Assembly: GCA_028292405.1 (NCBI GenBank)
Contig: JAQGMJ010000043.1
Span: 1-64,000, forward strand
Reading direction: 5' to 3'
DNA from: Betaproteobacteria bacterium
Lineage (GTDB): Bacteria > Pseudomonadota > Gammaproteobacteria > Burkholderiales > JAEUOS01
Length of the DNA: 64,000 nt
Below are positions 45,957 to 53,832 of this stretch, in pieces (position 1 is the first letter of the stretch; each line of letters starts with the position of its first letter). Under the pieces are notes generated by a model. That model worked only from the letters and a program-made list of their open reading frames with translations. It was not told the DNA's origin and did no database searches. A program made the translations under genes and the position numbers.

Positions 45957-46205
45957 TCACCGTCGGGGAAATAGCCACGGCGCCAAGGACCGCAAGCCTT
46001 CTTGTGCCTCCTGGAACCGCGCCAGAGCGATGAGGTAGGCCGCTTCAGACTCTTCCGCACGGTGGCGAAGTTCGGGCGCCGGAGTATGTTCATCGGCTTC
46101 CCGCATCGCTTTGTCCAACGCTTCCGTGCAGCGCTGCAATTCGCGCCGTGCCTCCGTCAGCTGGCCGGTCAACTCTCTAAGCTTTTTGATTTTCGCTGCA
46201 AACAT
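45957..46205 (-). CDS. Small coiled-coil hypothetical protein
   Basis: 82 aa, highly charged and helical (KKLRELTGQLTEARRELQRC, PELRHRAEESEAAYLIALAR), almost certainly a coiled coil. GGAGGACCCTTTG precedes ATG 46205. No family recognised. Divergent from the next hypothetical gene. Confidence 0.6.
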   Translation of the reverse strand: MFAAKIKKLRELTGQLTEARRELQRCTEALDKAMREADEHTPAPELRHRAEESEAAYLIALARFQEAQEGLRSLAPWLFPRR

Positions 46206-46418
46206 CAAAGGGTCCTCCGGAACGTCGCGAAAATAAAACAAAAGGTGCTTCTTGGTCTGTCCGATTGTTTCCTACAACGACCGTCCTGGGGCAAGTTGGG
46301 CGGGAACCTAAAAGCTCATCCGGTTGCCCTCTTGAAAAGGCGAATTGCGGCCATACAACTGCGGGCATTCCGGCCACCCCTGGAGATATCCAACCATCTT
46401 TATAGAAGGACAGTTGCC

Positions 46419-46952
46419 ATGAACCAGACCATTCTTTATCGCGTCATATTGCCAACTGGAAGCATTCATTGCTCCACCCCGAACGACGTTAACAAGAAGG
46501 CTTCGCGGCTTTTACACCCATGGTTGGCGCGGGCGCTCGTCGAGGGCGGCCGCGTCCCGCTGCCGCTGCCCGTTACGGCCGGCTACGATGGGCTGGCTGA
46601 GGAGACCGCAGACGGGCTGATCGTCACCCTATCGAGGCGCGCTGGCCGTGCGGAGGCCGTCGCTGTCGCAACCATTGGTGTAGCGCAGGAAAAAGTTGGT
46701 GGGTACAGACTTTGGCGAACCTTGCTCAGGAAAGCGCAGGCCGTGGGTCCTGAACCGCCCGGTTCGCCCTGGTGCTTGCTGTCAATCAGTCGGGAGACAG
46801 CGATAGCCGATCCAGAGGCCGAAGAATGGCTCGGGGATCTGGCCGATAGCCTGGCGCGGGTTTGGCTGGAACGCAAAAGCGTCGGGCCTGATGGCCCGGG
46901 TGCCAGCGGATCAGTGTATAGCTCTCCCCAGAATATCGCTGCTGCCGCTTAG
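46419..46952 (+). CDS. Hypothetical protein upstream of hsp20 genes
   Basis: 177 aa. AGAAGGACAG precedes ATG 46419. Sequence MNQTILYRVILPTGSIHCST and TLSRRAGRAEAVAVATIGVA suggests a mixed alpha/beta cytosolic protein. I do not recognise it. It ends about 130 bp before the first hsp20 start, so the heat-shock promoter lies within 10 bp of its stop. Confidence 0.55.
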   Translation: MNQTILYRVILPTGSIHCSTPNDVNKKASRLLHPWLARALVEGGRVPLPLPVTAGYDGLAEETADGLIVTLSRRAGRAEAVAVATIGVAQEKVGGYRLWRTLLRKAQAVGPEPPGSPWCLLSISRETAIADPEAEEWLGDLADSLARVWLERKSVGPDGPGASGSVYSSPQNIAAAA

Positions 46953-46958
46953 AAGGCT

Positions 46959-46985
46959 CTTGAAAAGCCGTGGAACGCCAATATT
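46959..46985 (+). promoter_or_regulatory. Putative sigma-32 heat-shock promoter of hsp20 operon
   Basis: CTTGAAA (46959) is a perfect RpoH -35 core; CCAATATT (46978) 12 bp later resembles the CCCCATNT -10. Transcription would begin about 90 nt upstream of the first Hsp20 start. Confidence 0.5.
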
Positions 46986-47080
46986 TCCGGGTTAGTTCGG
47001 TCTGCGCCGAACGTAATTTTGGCATTTTCTTGGCTCTGTACGAGGCTATCACCCCTAACCGCTTTTTCATGAGGATGGAC

Positions 47081-47521
47081 ATGAACGAGTACAACCGCTT
47101 TCCCACCGACGTGTTCGGTGAACTCAGCCGGCTGCAACGCCACATTGACGAAGTCTTCCGTGGGCCAGGACCCGCCCGGGATATCCGCGCCACGACGCGG
47201 ACGTTTCCGGCGATCAACGTCGGAGCGACGGCCGATGCCGTGGAAATCATTGCCCTGGCTCCCGGCGTTGATCCGAAAAAGATCGATATCAGCATCGAAC
47301 GGGGCATTTTGACCATCGCCGGCGAGCGTCCCCAGGCCGAGCAAGATGATCACCTCAACGTTTACGCCCAAGAACGTTTTTCCGGCGCTTTCCGGCGCGT
47401 CGTTGGCCTACCCGACGACATTGATCCGGACCGTGTAGAGGCGCGCTATACGGATGGTTGCCTGCGCGTCACCATCAAGAAGCTCGAATCGTCCAAGCCC
47501 CGCGCTATCACCATTCAATGA
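47081..47521 (+). CDS. Small heat-shock protein Hsp20 (first of tandem pair)
   Basis: 146 aa with a full alpha-crystallin domain (about 40-135): FPAINVGATADAVEIIALAP, GVDPKKIDISIERGILTIAG, then ERFSGAFRRVVGLPDDIDPD, ARYTDGCLRVTIKK. ATP-independent holdase that keeps unfolding proteins soluble. GAGGA lies 5 nt before ATG 47081; in-frame ATGs at 47069 and 47075 are possible. The leader may fold over the ribosome binding site. 11 bp separate it from the second hsp20 gene. Confidence 0.9.
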   Translation: MNEYNRFPTDVFGELSRLQRHIDEVFRGPGPARDIRATTRTFPAINVGATADAVEIIALAPGVDPKKIDISIERGILTIAGERPQAEQDDHLNVYAQERFSGAFRRVVGLPDDIDPDRVEARYTDGCLRVTIKKLESSKPRAITIQ

Positions 47522-47532
47522 GGAGACCGAAA

Positions 47533-47925
47533 ATGAATACCAGCGTCAATACCCAGGTGAACCGCAGCGAAACGGCTCGGCGGCCAGCGGGCGCCGACTA
47601 TGCTCTTCTGCCCGCTGTTGACATTATCGAGGATCAGACGGGCATCACTCTCACGGCGGATGTGCCGGGTGTTTCGAAAGACAATCTCAATGTCCGCGTC
47701 GAGGGTGGGCATTTGCTTATTGATGCGGGCATTTCAATCTCAGTGCCGGACGACCTCAACGTTTTGCATGCCGAAGTTCGCGGCGGCAGCTACCATCGTA
47801 GTTTTGCTCTTTCCAGCGAATTGGATACCGCAGCCGTGGAAGCCAGTCTTAAGGATGGTGTGCTAACGATCCGCGTCCCGCGTACGGATCGCGCCAAGCC
47901 GCGTCGGATCGAGGTCAGGTCATAG
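47533..47925 (+). CDS. Small heat-shock protein Hsp20 (second of tandem pair)
   Basis: 130 aa. Alpha-crystallin core LLPAVDIIEDQTGITLTADV, PGVSKDNLNVRVEGGHLLID, HRSFALSSELDTAAVEASLK and DGVLTIRVPRTDRAKPRRIE. AGGAGACCGAAA precedes ATG 47533. Paired Hsp20 chaperones commonly form mixed oligomers. A truncated near-copy exists at 32942, so this gene was duplicated within the region. Confidence 0.9.
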   Translation: MNTSVNTQVNRSETARRPAGADYALLPAVDIIEDQTGITLTADVPGVSKDNLNVRVEGGHLLIDAGISISVPDDLNVLHAEVRGGSYHRSFALSSELDTAAVEASLKDGVLTIRVPRTDRAKPRRIEVRS

Positions 47926-47928
47926 AGA

Positions 47929-47953
47929 CGGAGGCGGAGGTGCGCCGCCTCCG
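47929..47953 (+). terminator. GC-rich stem-loop after hsp20 pair
   Basis: Perfect 9-bp stem CGGAGGCGG / CCGCCTCCG with a 7-nt loop directly after the hsp20 stop. No T-run follows, so it may act as an mRNA 3'-end stabiliser or weak terminator. Confidence 0.45.
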
Positions 47954-47982
47954 CTTCCGCCGCAGCATCGATACGATAGCTA

Positions 47983-48008
47983 GTCTGTGTTGTTTTCACA
48001 ACACAGAC
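47983..48008. promoter_or_regulatory. 11-bp perfect palindrome upstream of desaturase gene
   Basis: GTCTGTGTTGT-TTTC-ACAACACAGAC lies 85 bp upstream of the desaturase start. It could be the operator of a fatty-acid-responsive repressor (FabR/DesT-like in role) or an RNA hairpin in the leader. No regulator gene is adjacent. Confidence 0.5.
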
Positions 48009-48093
48009 ACTTGGCGTTCACGTCCTGAATTAATAAAATTCGTGCAGCTGTCGATCAAAGGCCCTTTACCGTTTTTCCCAAGGCAAGCAACAA

Positions 48094-49323
48094 ATGACCT
48101 GGTTCTCCGGATTGTTCAGCCTGGGCGGCTGGCAACTGATTATCGTTGCCTTGGTGTTCACCCATATCACCATCGTCGGCGTCACCGTCTACCTGCATCG
48201 CCACCAGGCACATCGGGCACTTGAGCTGCATGTCATTCCGAGCCACTTTTTCCGCTTCTGGCTTTGGCTTACAACCGGCATGGTGACAAAGGAGTGGGCG
48301 GCGATTCACCGTAAGCACCACGCCAAGTGTGAAACGATCGAAGACCCACACAGCCCGCAGATCCATGGCATCCACAAGATACTGTGGGGCGGCGTGGCGC
48401 TGTATGTAAAGGAGTCCCGCGTTAAGGCGACCATGGAGCGTTATGGCCACGGAACGCCGGACGATTGGGTCGAGCGCAATATTTATTCCGCCCACGGCAA
48501 GTTGGGCGTCACCCTGATGGCGCTAGTCGATATCGCGCTGTTCGGCCCGCTGCCAGGCATGGCGGTGTGGGGTGTGCAGATGGTGTGGATTCCCTTCTGG
48601 GCCGCCGGGGTGATCAACGGCTGGGGTCACTGGTTCGGCTACCGGTCGTTCAGGACGCAGGACGCCAGCGTAAACATGTTCCCTTGGGGGATCATCATTG
48701 GCGGCGAAGAGCTGCACAACAACCACCATGCTTACGGCACCTCGGCCAAGCTGTCGAACAAGTGGTATGAATTCGACATCGGCTGGATGTACATCCGCCT
48801 GATGGAAATGGTGGGCTGGGCCAGGGTGAAAAAGATCGCGCCCAAACCCAAGTTCATCACCGCGAAGTCGGTGTGTGACATGGACACCCTGCATGCCGTC
48901 ATCGCCAACCGCTACGACGTGATGGCGCGCTACGACAAGCTGCTCAAGCAGGCATGGCGTGAAGAGACGACCGGTCTTCCCGACAAAGTTCAAGCCGCCG
49001 AGGCCAGGGCCGCCAGGCGGGTAGCGTTCGCGGACGCCTCTCGACTTGCAACCGCCGATATTGCCGGTCTGGACCGGGTGCTCGGCCGGAGCCAGCAATT
49101 GGCCACGCTCTTCAACATGCGCCGAGAGCTGATCACGCTGTGGGGGCGCTCATCCCTCACTGACGAGCAACTGTTACAAGGGCTGCAAGGGTGGAATGCC
49201 AGGGCGGAGCGGTCTGGTATCGCCGCCCTGGAGCGATTCTCAACGCGGTTGCGACGCTACGCATGTCCGCCATCCCTAGCCATAAGCCCAGATACTGGGA
49301 GGTTGCAACCCAAGCGAATGTAG
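48094..49323 (+). CDS. Acyl delta-9 fatty acid desaturase
   Basis: 409 aa membrane di-iron enzyme. The three His boxes are HRHQAHR, HRKHH and HNNHH (in GEELHNNHHAYGTSAK). Four membrane segments. Introduces a cis double bond into saturated acyl chains, adjusting membrane fluidity. The C-terminal 120 residues (after YDKLLKQAWREET) are a soluble helical extension of the kind seen in proteobacterial DesC-like proteins. Confidence 0.92.
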   Translation: MTWFSGLFSLGGWQLIIVALVFTHITIVGVTVYLHRHQAHRALELHVIPSHFFRFWLWLTTGMVTKEWAAIHRKHHAKCETIEDPHSPQIHGIHKILWGGVALYVKESRVKATMERYGHGTPDDWVERNIYSAHGKLGVTLMALVDIALFGPLPGMAVWGVQMVWIPFWAAGVINGWGHWFGYRSFRTQDASVNMFPWGIIIGGEELHNNHHAYGTSAKLSNKWYEFDIGWMYIRLMEMVGWARVKKIAPKPKFITAKSVCDMDTLHAVIANRYDVMARYDKLLKQAWREETTGLPDKVQAAEARAARRVAFADASRLATADIAGLDRVLGRSQQLATLFNMRRELITLWGRSSLTDEQLLQGLQGWNARAERSGIAALERFSTRLRRYACPPSLAISPDTGRLQPKRM

Positions 49324-49832
49324 CTGCTTGTCGTCCCCGTTTCTTATAGGGCGAGTTCGCTGGTCTTTAGATCTGCGAAGGGCGACCGTGCGGGAAGGTT
49401 CCGGAACTGGAAGCAGAGGGAAAAGTAACAAGCTTCAAGTATTGAGACGAGCCCGTCCGAGAGGGCGAGGCGATCGACAGCAGCATTCTGTAGATCGAAA
49501 TCGCCTTGAAGGGCGGCAACGCCAAAGGCTTCGCGACGATCGAATTGAAATGCTCAAGCGCGTCATCGTCAGTGCGATTCACCACAACATCCCGCTGTTT
49601 ATGGCACGCTCCCCTGGAGCAGGAAACGGACAGAAAGGGCGGTCAGCGCCAGATCGTCGCGCGTTGAGCCGCTCAAGCCAATCACGGCTCCCGCGACGCC
49701 GGCGGCCAATCACCCGTCACGTCTGCGCGCGACGGCCTGAGTTCGCATGCAAAACCTGGTGTTTATCTAAAATGGACTCTTGCCGGGATACGATCAACTC
49801 GATGGTTAGGTTCTGCTCCGGGCTCTTGCCAA
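49324..49832. other. 509-bp intergenic region, no recognised gene
   Basis: Open frames exist but their composition is Arg-rich and unlike real proteins of this genome. Short stretches (for example around 49550) look like debris of a coding region. Nothing can be named. Confidence 0.35.
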
Positions 49833-50138
49833 TCATTTCGATTCGATCAAGGGTTGGCGAGTGGGGCGCATCTTAAAGACTGCGTCGCAGCCATTAAGCT
49901 TGCTTGAAATATCTTCTAGTTCGTCGATCAAACGTAGCTTGTCCGCGAGAAAGGCGTACGCGCGCGGATATTCCTGCGGCGAGACCATGATCAGTCGATA
50001 TATGGGCCCCGCCTCGGAGCGGATGCCGATCAGCCGTGTTAGTTCCTCCAGCGCCACGCTCGGCCCTTGCGCAAGCCACTCCGTGATTTTCTTGTCTAAT
50101 AGGAGCGGCGTTTCGTTGGGAATTACTTCGCTTTGCAT
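49833..50138 (-). CDS. Hypothetical small protein
   Basis: 101 aa, soluble and mainly helical (LDKKITEWLAQGPSVALEEL, YPRAYAFLADKLRLIDELED). Composition is protein-like; the upstream GAAGAGCG is a modest ribosome binding site. No family recognised. Confidence 0.5.
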   Translation of the reverse strand: MQSEVIPNETPLLLDKKITEWLAQGPSVALEELTRLIGIRSEAGPIYRLIMVSPQEYPRAYAFLADKLRLIDELEDISSKLNGCDAVFKMRPTRQPLIESK

Positions 50139-50530
50139 CGCTCTTCGTTGTCAAGTTACGATTTTTTAATATTGCCGACAGTGTATCTCTCGGGCGGCCG
50201 CGATGTATGTGAACAAAGTCACTTAGGTTGCTTTGAAACAATTTTTCACATTTCTGCAGGTGAGGTATGAGTCAGTTCGTCGATGCCCTCAACCTCGACG
50301 TCATAGTGCCCTCGTCGCTCTGCGATCTCCGCAAACGCCGGTTTCGGAGTGCTGCTGTCAAACCGCAGCGGACGATGTGCCTGAGTCAGTTCGTTGGCTC
50401 CGGCCGCCTACGAAGGCCACTATTCCCGCACATAGCCCCTGGCGTTTCAAGTAACGCGGTGGCCGGTTCGGTGTCGGATCTAGCTACAGGATGAGCTCGG
50501 ATGTGGTTCCGGCCCAGCCGGGCCATGGAG
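50139..50530. other. 392-bp region with possible decayed small gene
   Basis: On the minus strand a frame from about 50420 to 50250 reads ELTQAHRPLRFDSSTPKPAF and AEIAERRGHYDVEVEGIDEL, which looks protein-like but has no clear start. GAGTCAGTTCGT occurs twice (50266 and 50383 region). Probably coding debris. Confidence 0.3.
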
Positions 50531-50790
50531 CTAAGGCCTGCTCCAGGCTTCGAGAAGTGGAATATCCAGTTCATTTTTTGACTGGGCAAGCGTCATTCGC
50601 GCCTCGACCACGTCTTTGGTAGATTGATGAGAAAAATCTATTGGTTGTGCAGTGTGAGTTGCGGGAAGTCGAGCCACGACTTTTGCCACATCCTCGGGCC
50701 TTCGCACTTCCAGGTCATGCGGTTTGGGGCCGACGAAACGGCATAGGAGCGCGATGGTTGCGAGCGAAAGTAGCAGATCGTCTTGAACAT
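50531..50790 (-). pseudogene. Small membrane protein gene with frameshift after start
   Basis: AAGAGGGTTCC precedes ATG 50790 (MFKT). One base later the adjoining frame gives a membrane helix DLLLSLATIALLCRFVGP and then PHDLEVRRPEDVAKVVARLP up to ELDIPLLEAWSRP at 50531. A single missing base near 50780 would restore an 86-aa protein. The frame reached from the ATG as sequenced ends early with unlikely composition. Confidence 0.5.
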
Positions 50791-50822
50791 GGAACCCTCT
50801 TAAGCAGTTCGGCGGCCTTGGA

Positions 50823-51041
50823 CTATGCTGCCGGCATGGCTGCATACCTATAGCGCGTCAAGATAGTACGCGTGGCCGCAGCCGGTAGTTGCACTTCAAT
50901 TTCCGGCGACGGCTCGCAAGGTTTGCTCAATCCAGGCTGGGCAAGAGCGGGAACCTTTGGGGCCGCCGTTTCGTGTTCTGTCCAAACACGTTGTACAGGA
51001 AGCTGATCTGTGGGCGTGAAAATGTTACTGATGATTCGCAT
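50823..51041 (-). CDS. Possible small hypothetical protein
   Basis: 72 aa starting MRIISNIFTPTDQLPVQRVW. Pro/Ala-rich middle, same strand as the small membrane gene that follows. Composition is plausible but there is no good ribosome binding site and no recognised family. Confidence 0.35.
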   Translation of the reverse strand: MRIISNIFTPTDQLPVQRVWTEHETAAPKVPALAQPGLSKPCEPSPEIEVQLPAAATRTILTRYRYAAMPAA

Positions 51042-51255
51042 GCGCGCGTCCGAGAGAGAGAAGGAGAGGCCAAACCTCAAAAAAGTGCGCTGGCTTGATT
51101 TCGCATGCTACGATTACCGAACGAAGAAGAGAGAGTTGCTGACCGGCTCTTCGAGACAAATCAACTGTTCGATAAAATCCCATGAGCATTGGTCGTGCGA
51201 ATTTCTGCAACGGCGGCTCCTGACTATTTGTTGAAATAGTTACCGGAGGTAAGCT

Positions 51256-53544
51256 GTGGCATTCTTTCAGCGGAAACCTTTCAGCGACGGCGCACCATGC
51301 CCGGCGATGGTTCGACCGTCTTGGTTCTCTAGGTTTTCAGTTCCGCTTGCAGCGACAGCGCTGGCCGCGCTTGTGGTCCCGTTCGTTCTACATGGACTGT
51401 GGAGGTCGCACGCGCAAGCCATTGCAGACGGAGACCTGGACACGCGCAATCTCGCCAAAGTCATTGCCGCGCATGCTGAACAAGGATTCAAATCCATAGA
51501 ATTGAATCTGAAAACGACAGATGAAGTAGTTCGCCATTGGCCGACCGGGGAGCCACCTACGGAAAAGCAGGTCGCCTGGCTATTGAGCGGTCGTTTGCGC
51601 TTAAATCCCAATGTGCGCGTCCTTCAGGTTTTCGACCGCAATGGAAATCTCAAGAGTCACGCTGGGGTCGATGGCGTGGCCTCTGATCAGGGGATTGTTG
51701 CCAGGAATGACATCCTTCAACTTCGGGACGCTCCAACGACTAGCCTGGTAATCGGCCTCCCGCTGAGGCTCTCAGGCTCAGGCGCGACAGCTGTTCCGTT
51801 GTTGCGGCGCGTCAATACCGAAGATGGGGTATTTGATGGGGCTATGGTGGCCGCGCTGGACATACAGTTCCTGCAAGAGTTTTACTCCTCGGTAGATACC
51901 GGCGCGAATGGGTCCATTGGAATCTTTCGGCGGGATGGCACGCTGCTGACGCGCACGCCGTATGTTGAAAAAGTCGTGGGAGCGAACTATGGCGGCAGCC
52001 CTTTGTTCCAGCAGTTTCTACCGAAGTCGCAAACGGGTAGTTTTCAACTTGTCAGTACAGCTGATGGTGTCTCAAGGCTTTTTAGTTACGCGGTCGTTTC
52101 GGATCCTGGCATGGTGGTCGTGGTCGGATTTGATATGGCGGATGTCCTCCTTGGGTGGCATGAGAAGACGATTATTGACGTTATAGCGACGCTGATCTTT
52201 CTGGTCGCTTTGACGATCCTGGCATTTGCATTGAAACGAGAGCTTAGGCATCGAGAGGCCGTCACGAATAATCTGGCTGCCGCAAAGGAATCGTTGGCGG
52301 AAAACCTTCAACGTTTGATTTCGCTCCATGCTATCGACCGGGCAATTCTGGATGCCGAATCAACGCACGCTATCGCCGCAATTGGCCTGCAGGCGGTACA
52401 AACGCTAGTGCCTTATGAATGGGCTGCGGTCATCGCGTTTGATTTCGACGTACGGCGGGTCGAGATTTTGAGTCTCGCTCTTCCCGAAGGATCTGAGTTT
52501 ACGAGGACCGCGACCATGCCAATGGAGGAATATGGCATTGGTCGGGGAGACGCGGCTTGGCATGCCGACGCCACGGTCATTGGCAATCTAGCGGCCGCGC
52601 CTCGGGAGTCTTGGATGCTTGAAGCGTTGTATCTCGACGGCATGCGGTCATATATCCGCGTCCCGCTGTTGGCAGAGGGCAGTCTAGTCGGAGTGATGAA
52701 GCTCGGGAGCCGCGAGCACGATATTTACACCGAGAGCCACAAGGAACAGGCCGACTCGGTGGCTAGTCAACTTGCAATCGCAATCTACCAAGCGAATTTG
52801 CGTAAGAAGCTCCTGCAGCAAGCTGCGGAACTGGAGGAGCGGGTGCTGGAGCGCACGGCGCAACTCGAAAACGCGAATCGCGAACTTGAGGCTTTTTCCT
52901 ATTCAATATCGCACGATTTGAGAGCTCCAGCGCGCCATATCAGCGCGTTTGCCAGCCTTCTCGTAGAGGACAACGTGGCCCTAGACTCAGTCCATATGGG
53001 CTATCTAGGCCGAATCCAGAAGGCCGCTAATCGTATGGGTCAGCTCATCGATGATCTTCTCGCGTTGGCGAAAACCTCCGCCGTTCCCTTAGAGCGCGAA
53101 CTCTTTGACATGAGTGCCTTAATGGCTGATGTGGTCGAAGAGCTTATGCAGCGGCATAGCGGACCTGCTGTCGAGTGGAAAATCGATTCCCTAGGAATGG
53201 CGAGCGGGGACCCGGCCCTGGTGCGCGTTGTGTTGCTGAATCTCGTTAGCAATGCTCTCAAATATTCCGGGCGCATAGCATCACCAGTTGTCGAAATTGG
53301 CAGATTTACAGACGGTGGCCGTGCATTTTATATTAGAGACAATGGTGCAGGATTTGATATGAAGTACGCGAACAAGCTTTTTGGTGTTTTCAGTCGTCTT
53401 CATCGTGAAAATGAATTTCCGGGAACCGGAATCGGCCTCGCGACAGTCCAGCGAATCATCGACCGCCACGGTGGACGAGTCTGGGCGGAGGGTGAACCGG
53501 ACAGAGGCGCCACTTTCTTTTTTACTTTGGAAGAGACGAAGTGA
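51256..53544 (+). CDS. Membrane histidine kinase (Cache-GAF-HisKA-HATPase)
   Basis: 762 aa from GTG 51256, with CCGGAGGTAAGCT upstream. TM1 about 30-48; dCache periplasmic domain 50-300 (NLAKVIAAHAEQGFKSIELN, FDGAMVAALDIQFLQEFYSS); TM2 about 312-330; GAF 360-520; coiled coil; H-box YSISHDLRAPARHISAF, N-box VLLNLVSNALKYSG, G1 IRDNGAGFDMKY, G2 GTGIGLATVQRIIDRHGG. The kinase core resembles bacteriophytochrome-type enzymes. The last codons overlap the start of a small gene leading into the methyltransferase/ATP-grasp operon, so it may control that system. Confidence 0.92.
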   Translation: MAFFQRKPFSDGAPCPAMVRPSWFSRFSVPLAATALAALVVPFVLHGLWRSHAQAIADGDLDTRNLAKVIAAHAEQGFKSIELNLKTTDEVVRHWPTGEPPTEKQVAWLLSGRLRLNPNVRVLQVFDRNGNLKSHAGVDGVASDQGIVARNDILQLRDAPTTSLVIGLPLRLSGSGATAVPLLRRVNTEDGVFDGAMVAALDIQFLQEFYSSVDTGANGSIGIFRRDGTLLTRTPYVEKVVGANYGGSPLFQQFLPKSQTGSFQLVSTADGVSRLFSYAVVSDPGMVVVVGFDMADVLLGWHEKTIIDVIATLIFLVALTILAFALKRELRHREAVTNNLAAAKESLAENLQRLISLHAIDRAILDAESTHAIAAIGLQAVQTLVPYEWAAVIAFDFDVRRVEILSLALPEGSEFTRTATMPMEEYGIGRGDAAWHADATVIGNLAAAPRESWMLEALYLDGMRSYIRVPLLAEGSLVGVMKLGSREHDIYTESHKEQADSVASQLAIAIYQANLRKKLLQQAAELEERVLERTAQLENANRELEAFSYSISHDLRAPARHISAFASLLVEDNVALDSVHMGYLGRIQKAANRMGQLIDDLLALAKTSAVPLERELFDMSALMADVVEELMQRHSGPAVEWKIDSLGMASGDPALVRVVLLNLVSNALKYSGRIASPVVEIGRFTDGGRAFYIRDNGAGFDMKYANKLFGVFSRLHRENEFPGTGIGLATVQRIIDRHGGRVWAEGEPDRGATFFFTLEETK

Positions 53545-53711
53545 GTTTGTCGCGCCTGCTGCCCTTCGTGAATCCGAGTATTCGCGGCGCGAGCAATCCG
53601 TATGGCCAGCTATGCGGTCCGGCAAGGCTGGTCGTGCTCGTGGATCTCGAACTCGCGCAGGTGACGGCAGATGGTCCAGTCGTCTTGTGCCGTAAGAAGA
53701 GTCCTGCATGA
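53541..53711 (+). CDS. Possible 56-aa protein coupled to the kinase stop
   Basis: GTG 53541 overlaps the kinase TGA (GTGA). The frame has strongly GC-rich third positions and reads SRLLPFVNPSIRGASNPYGQ and RLVVLVDLELAQVTADGPVV, stopping at 53711. It may be the first part of a ~97-aa protein whose second part is the frame at 53671-53832, separated by a one-base indel near 53700, or a small gene of its own. No family recognised. Confidence 0.45.
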   Translation: MSLSRLLPFVNPSIRGASNPYGQLCGPARLVVLVDLELAQVTADGPVVLCRKKSPA

Positions 53712-53832
53712 AAATCCGTGGTCTCCCGACGGGAATTGCGCGATTGCCGATCCATATTCACAACAGATCCCGTTTGAAGAACGAGATCCGATGCCAAACC
53801 TCAATCAAAATCCCCCGCCAACCCTGAAATGA
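53671..53832 (+). CDS. Small 53-aa protein translationally coupled to methyltransferase
   Basis: AGGTGA lies 6 nt before ATG 53671. Start MVQSSCAVRRVLHENPWSP, then DGNCAIADPYSQQIPFEERD, and a Pro/Asn-rich end (PNLNQNPPPTLK). Its TGA overlaps the ATG of the methyltransferase, which has no ribosome binding site of its own, so translation of this frame should feed the operon. It might be a substrate peptide for the downstream enzymes or the C-terminal part of a frameshifted ~97-aa protein beginning at 53541. Unrecognised. Confidence 0.5.
   Translation: MVQSSCAVRRVLHENPWSPDGNCAIADPYSQQIPFEERDPMPNLNQNPPPTLK

Noticed and set aside
46002..46418. In-frame extension of the hypothetical protein gene
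   Set aside because: It runs antisense through the coiled-coil gene; ATG 46419 has a good ribosome binding site.
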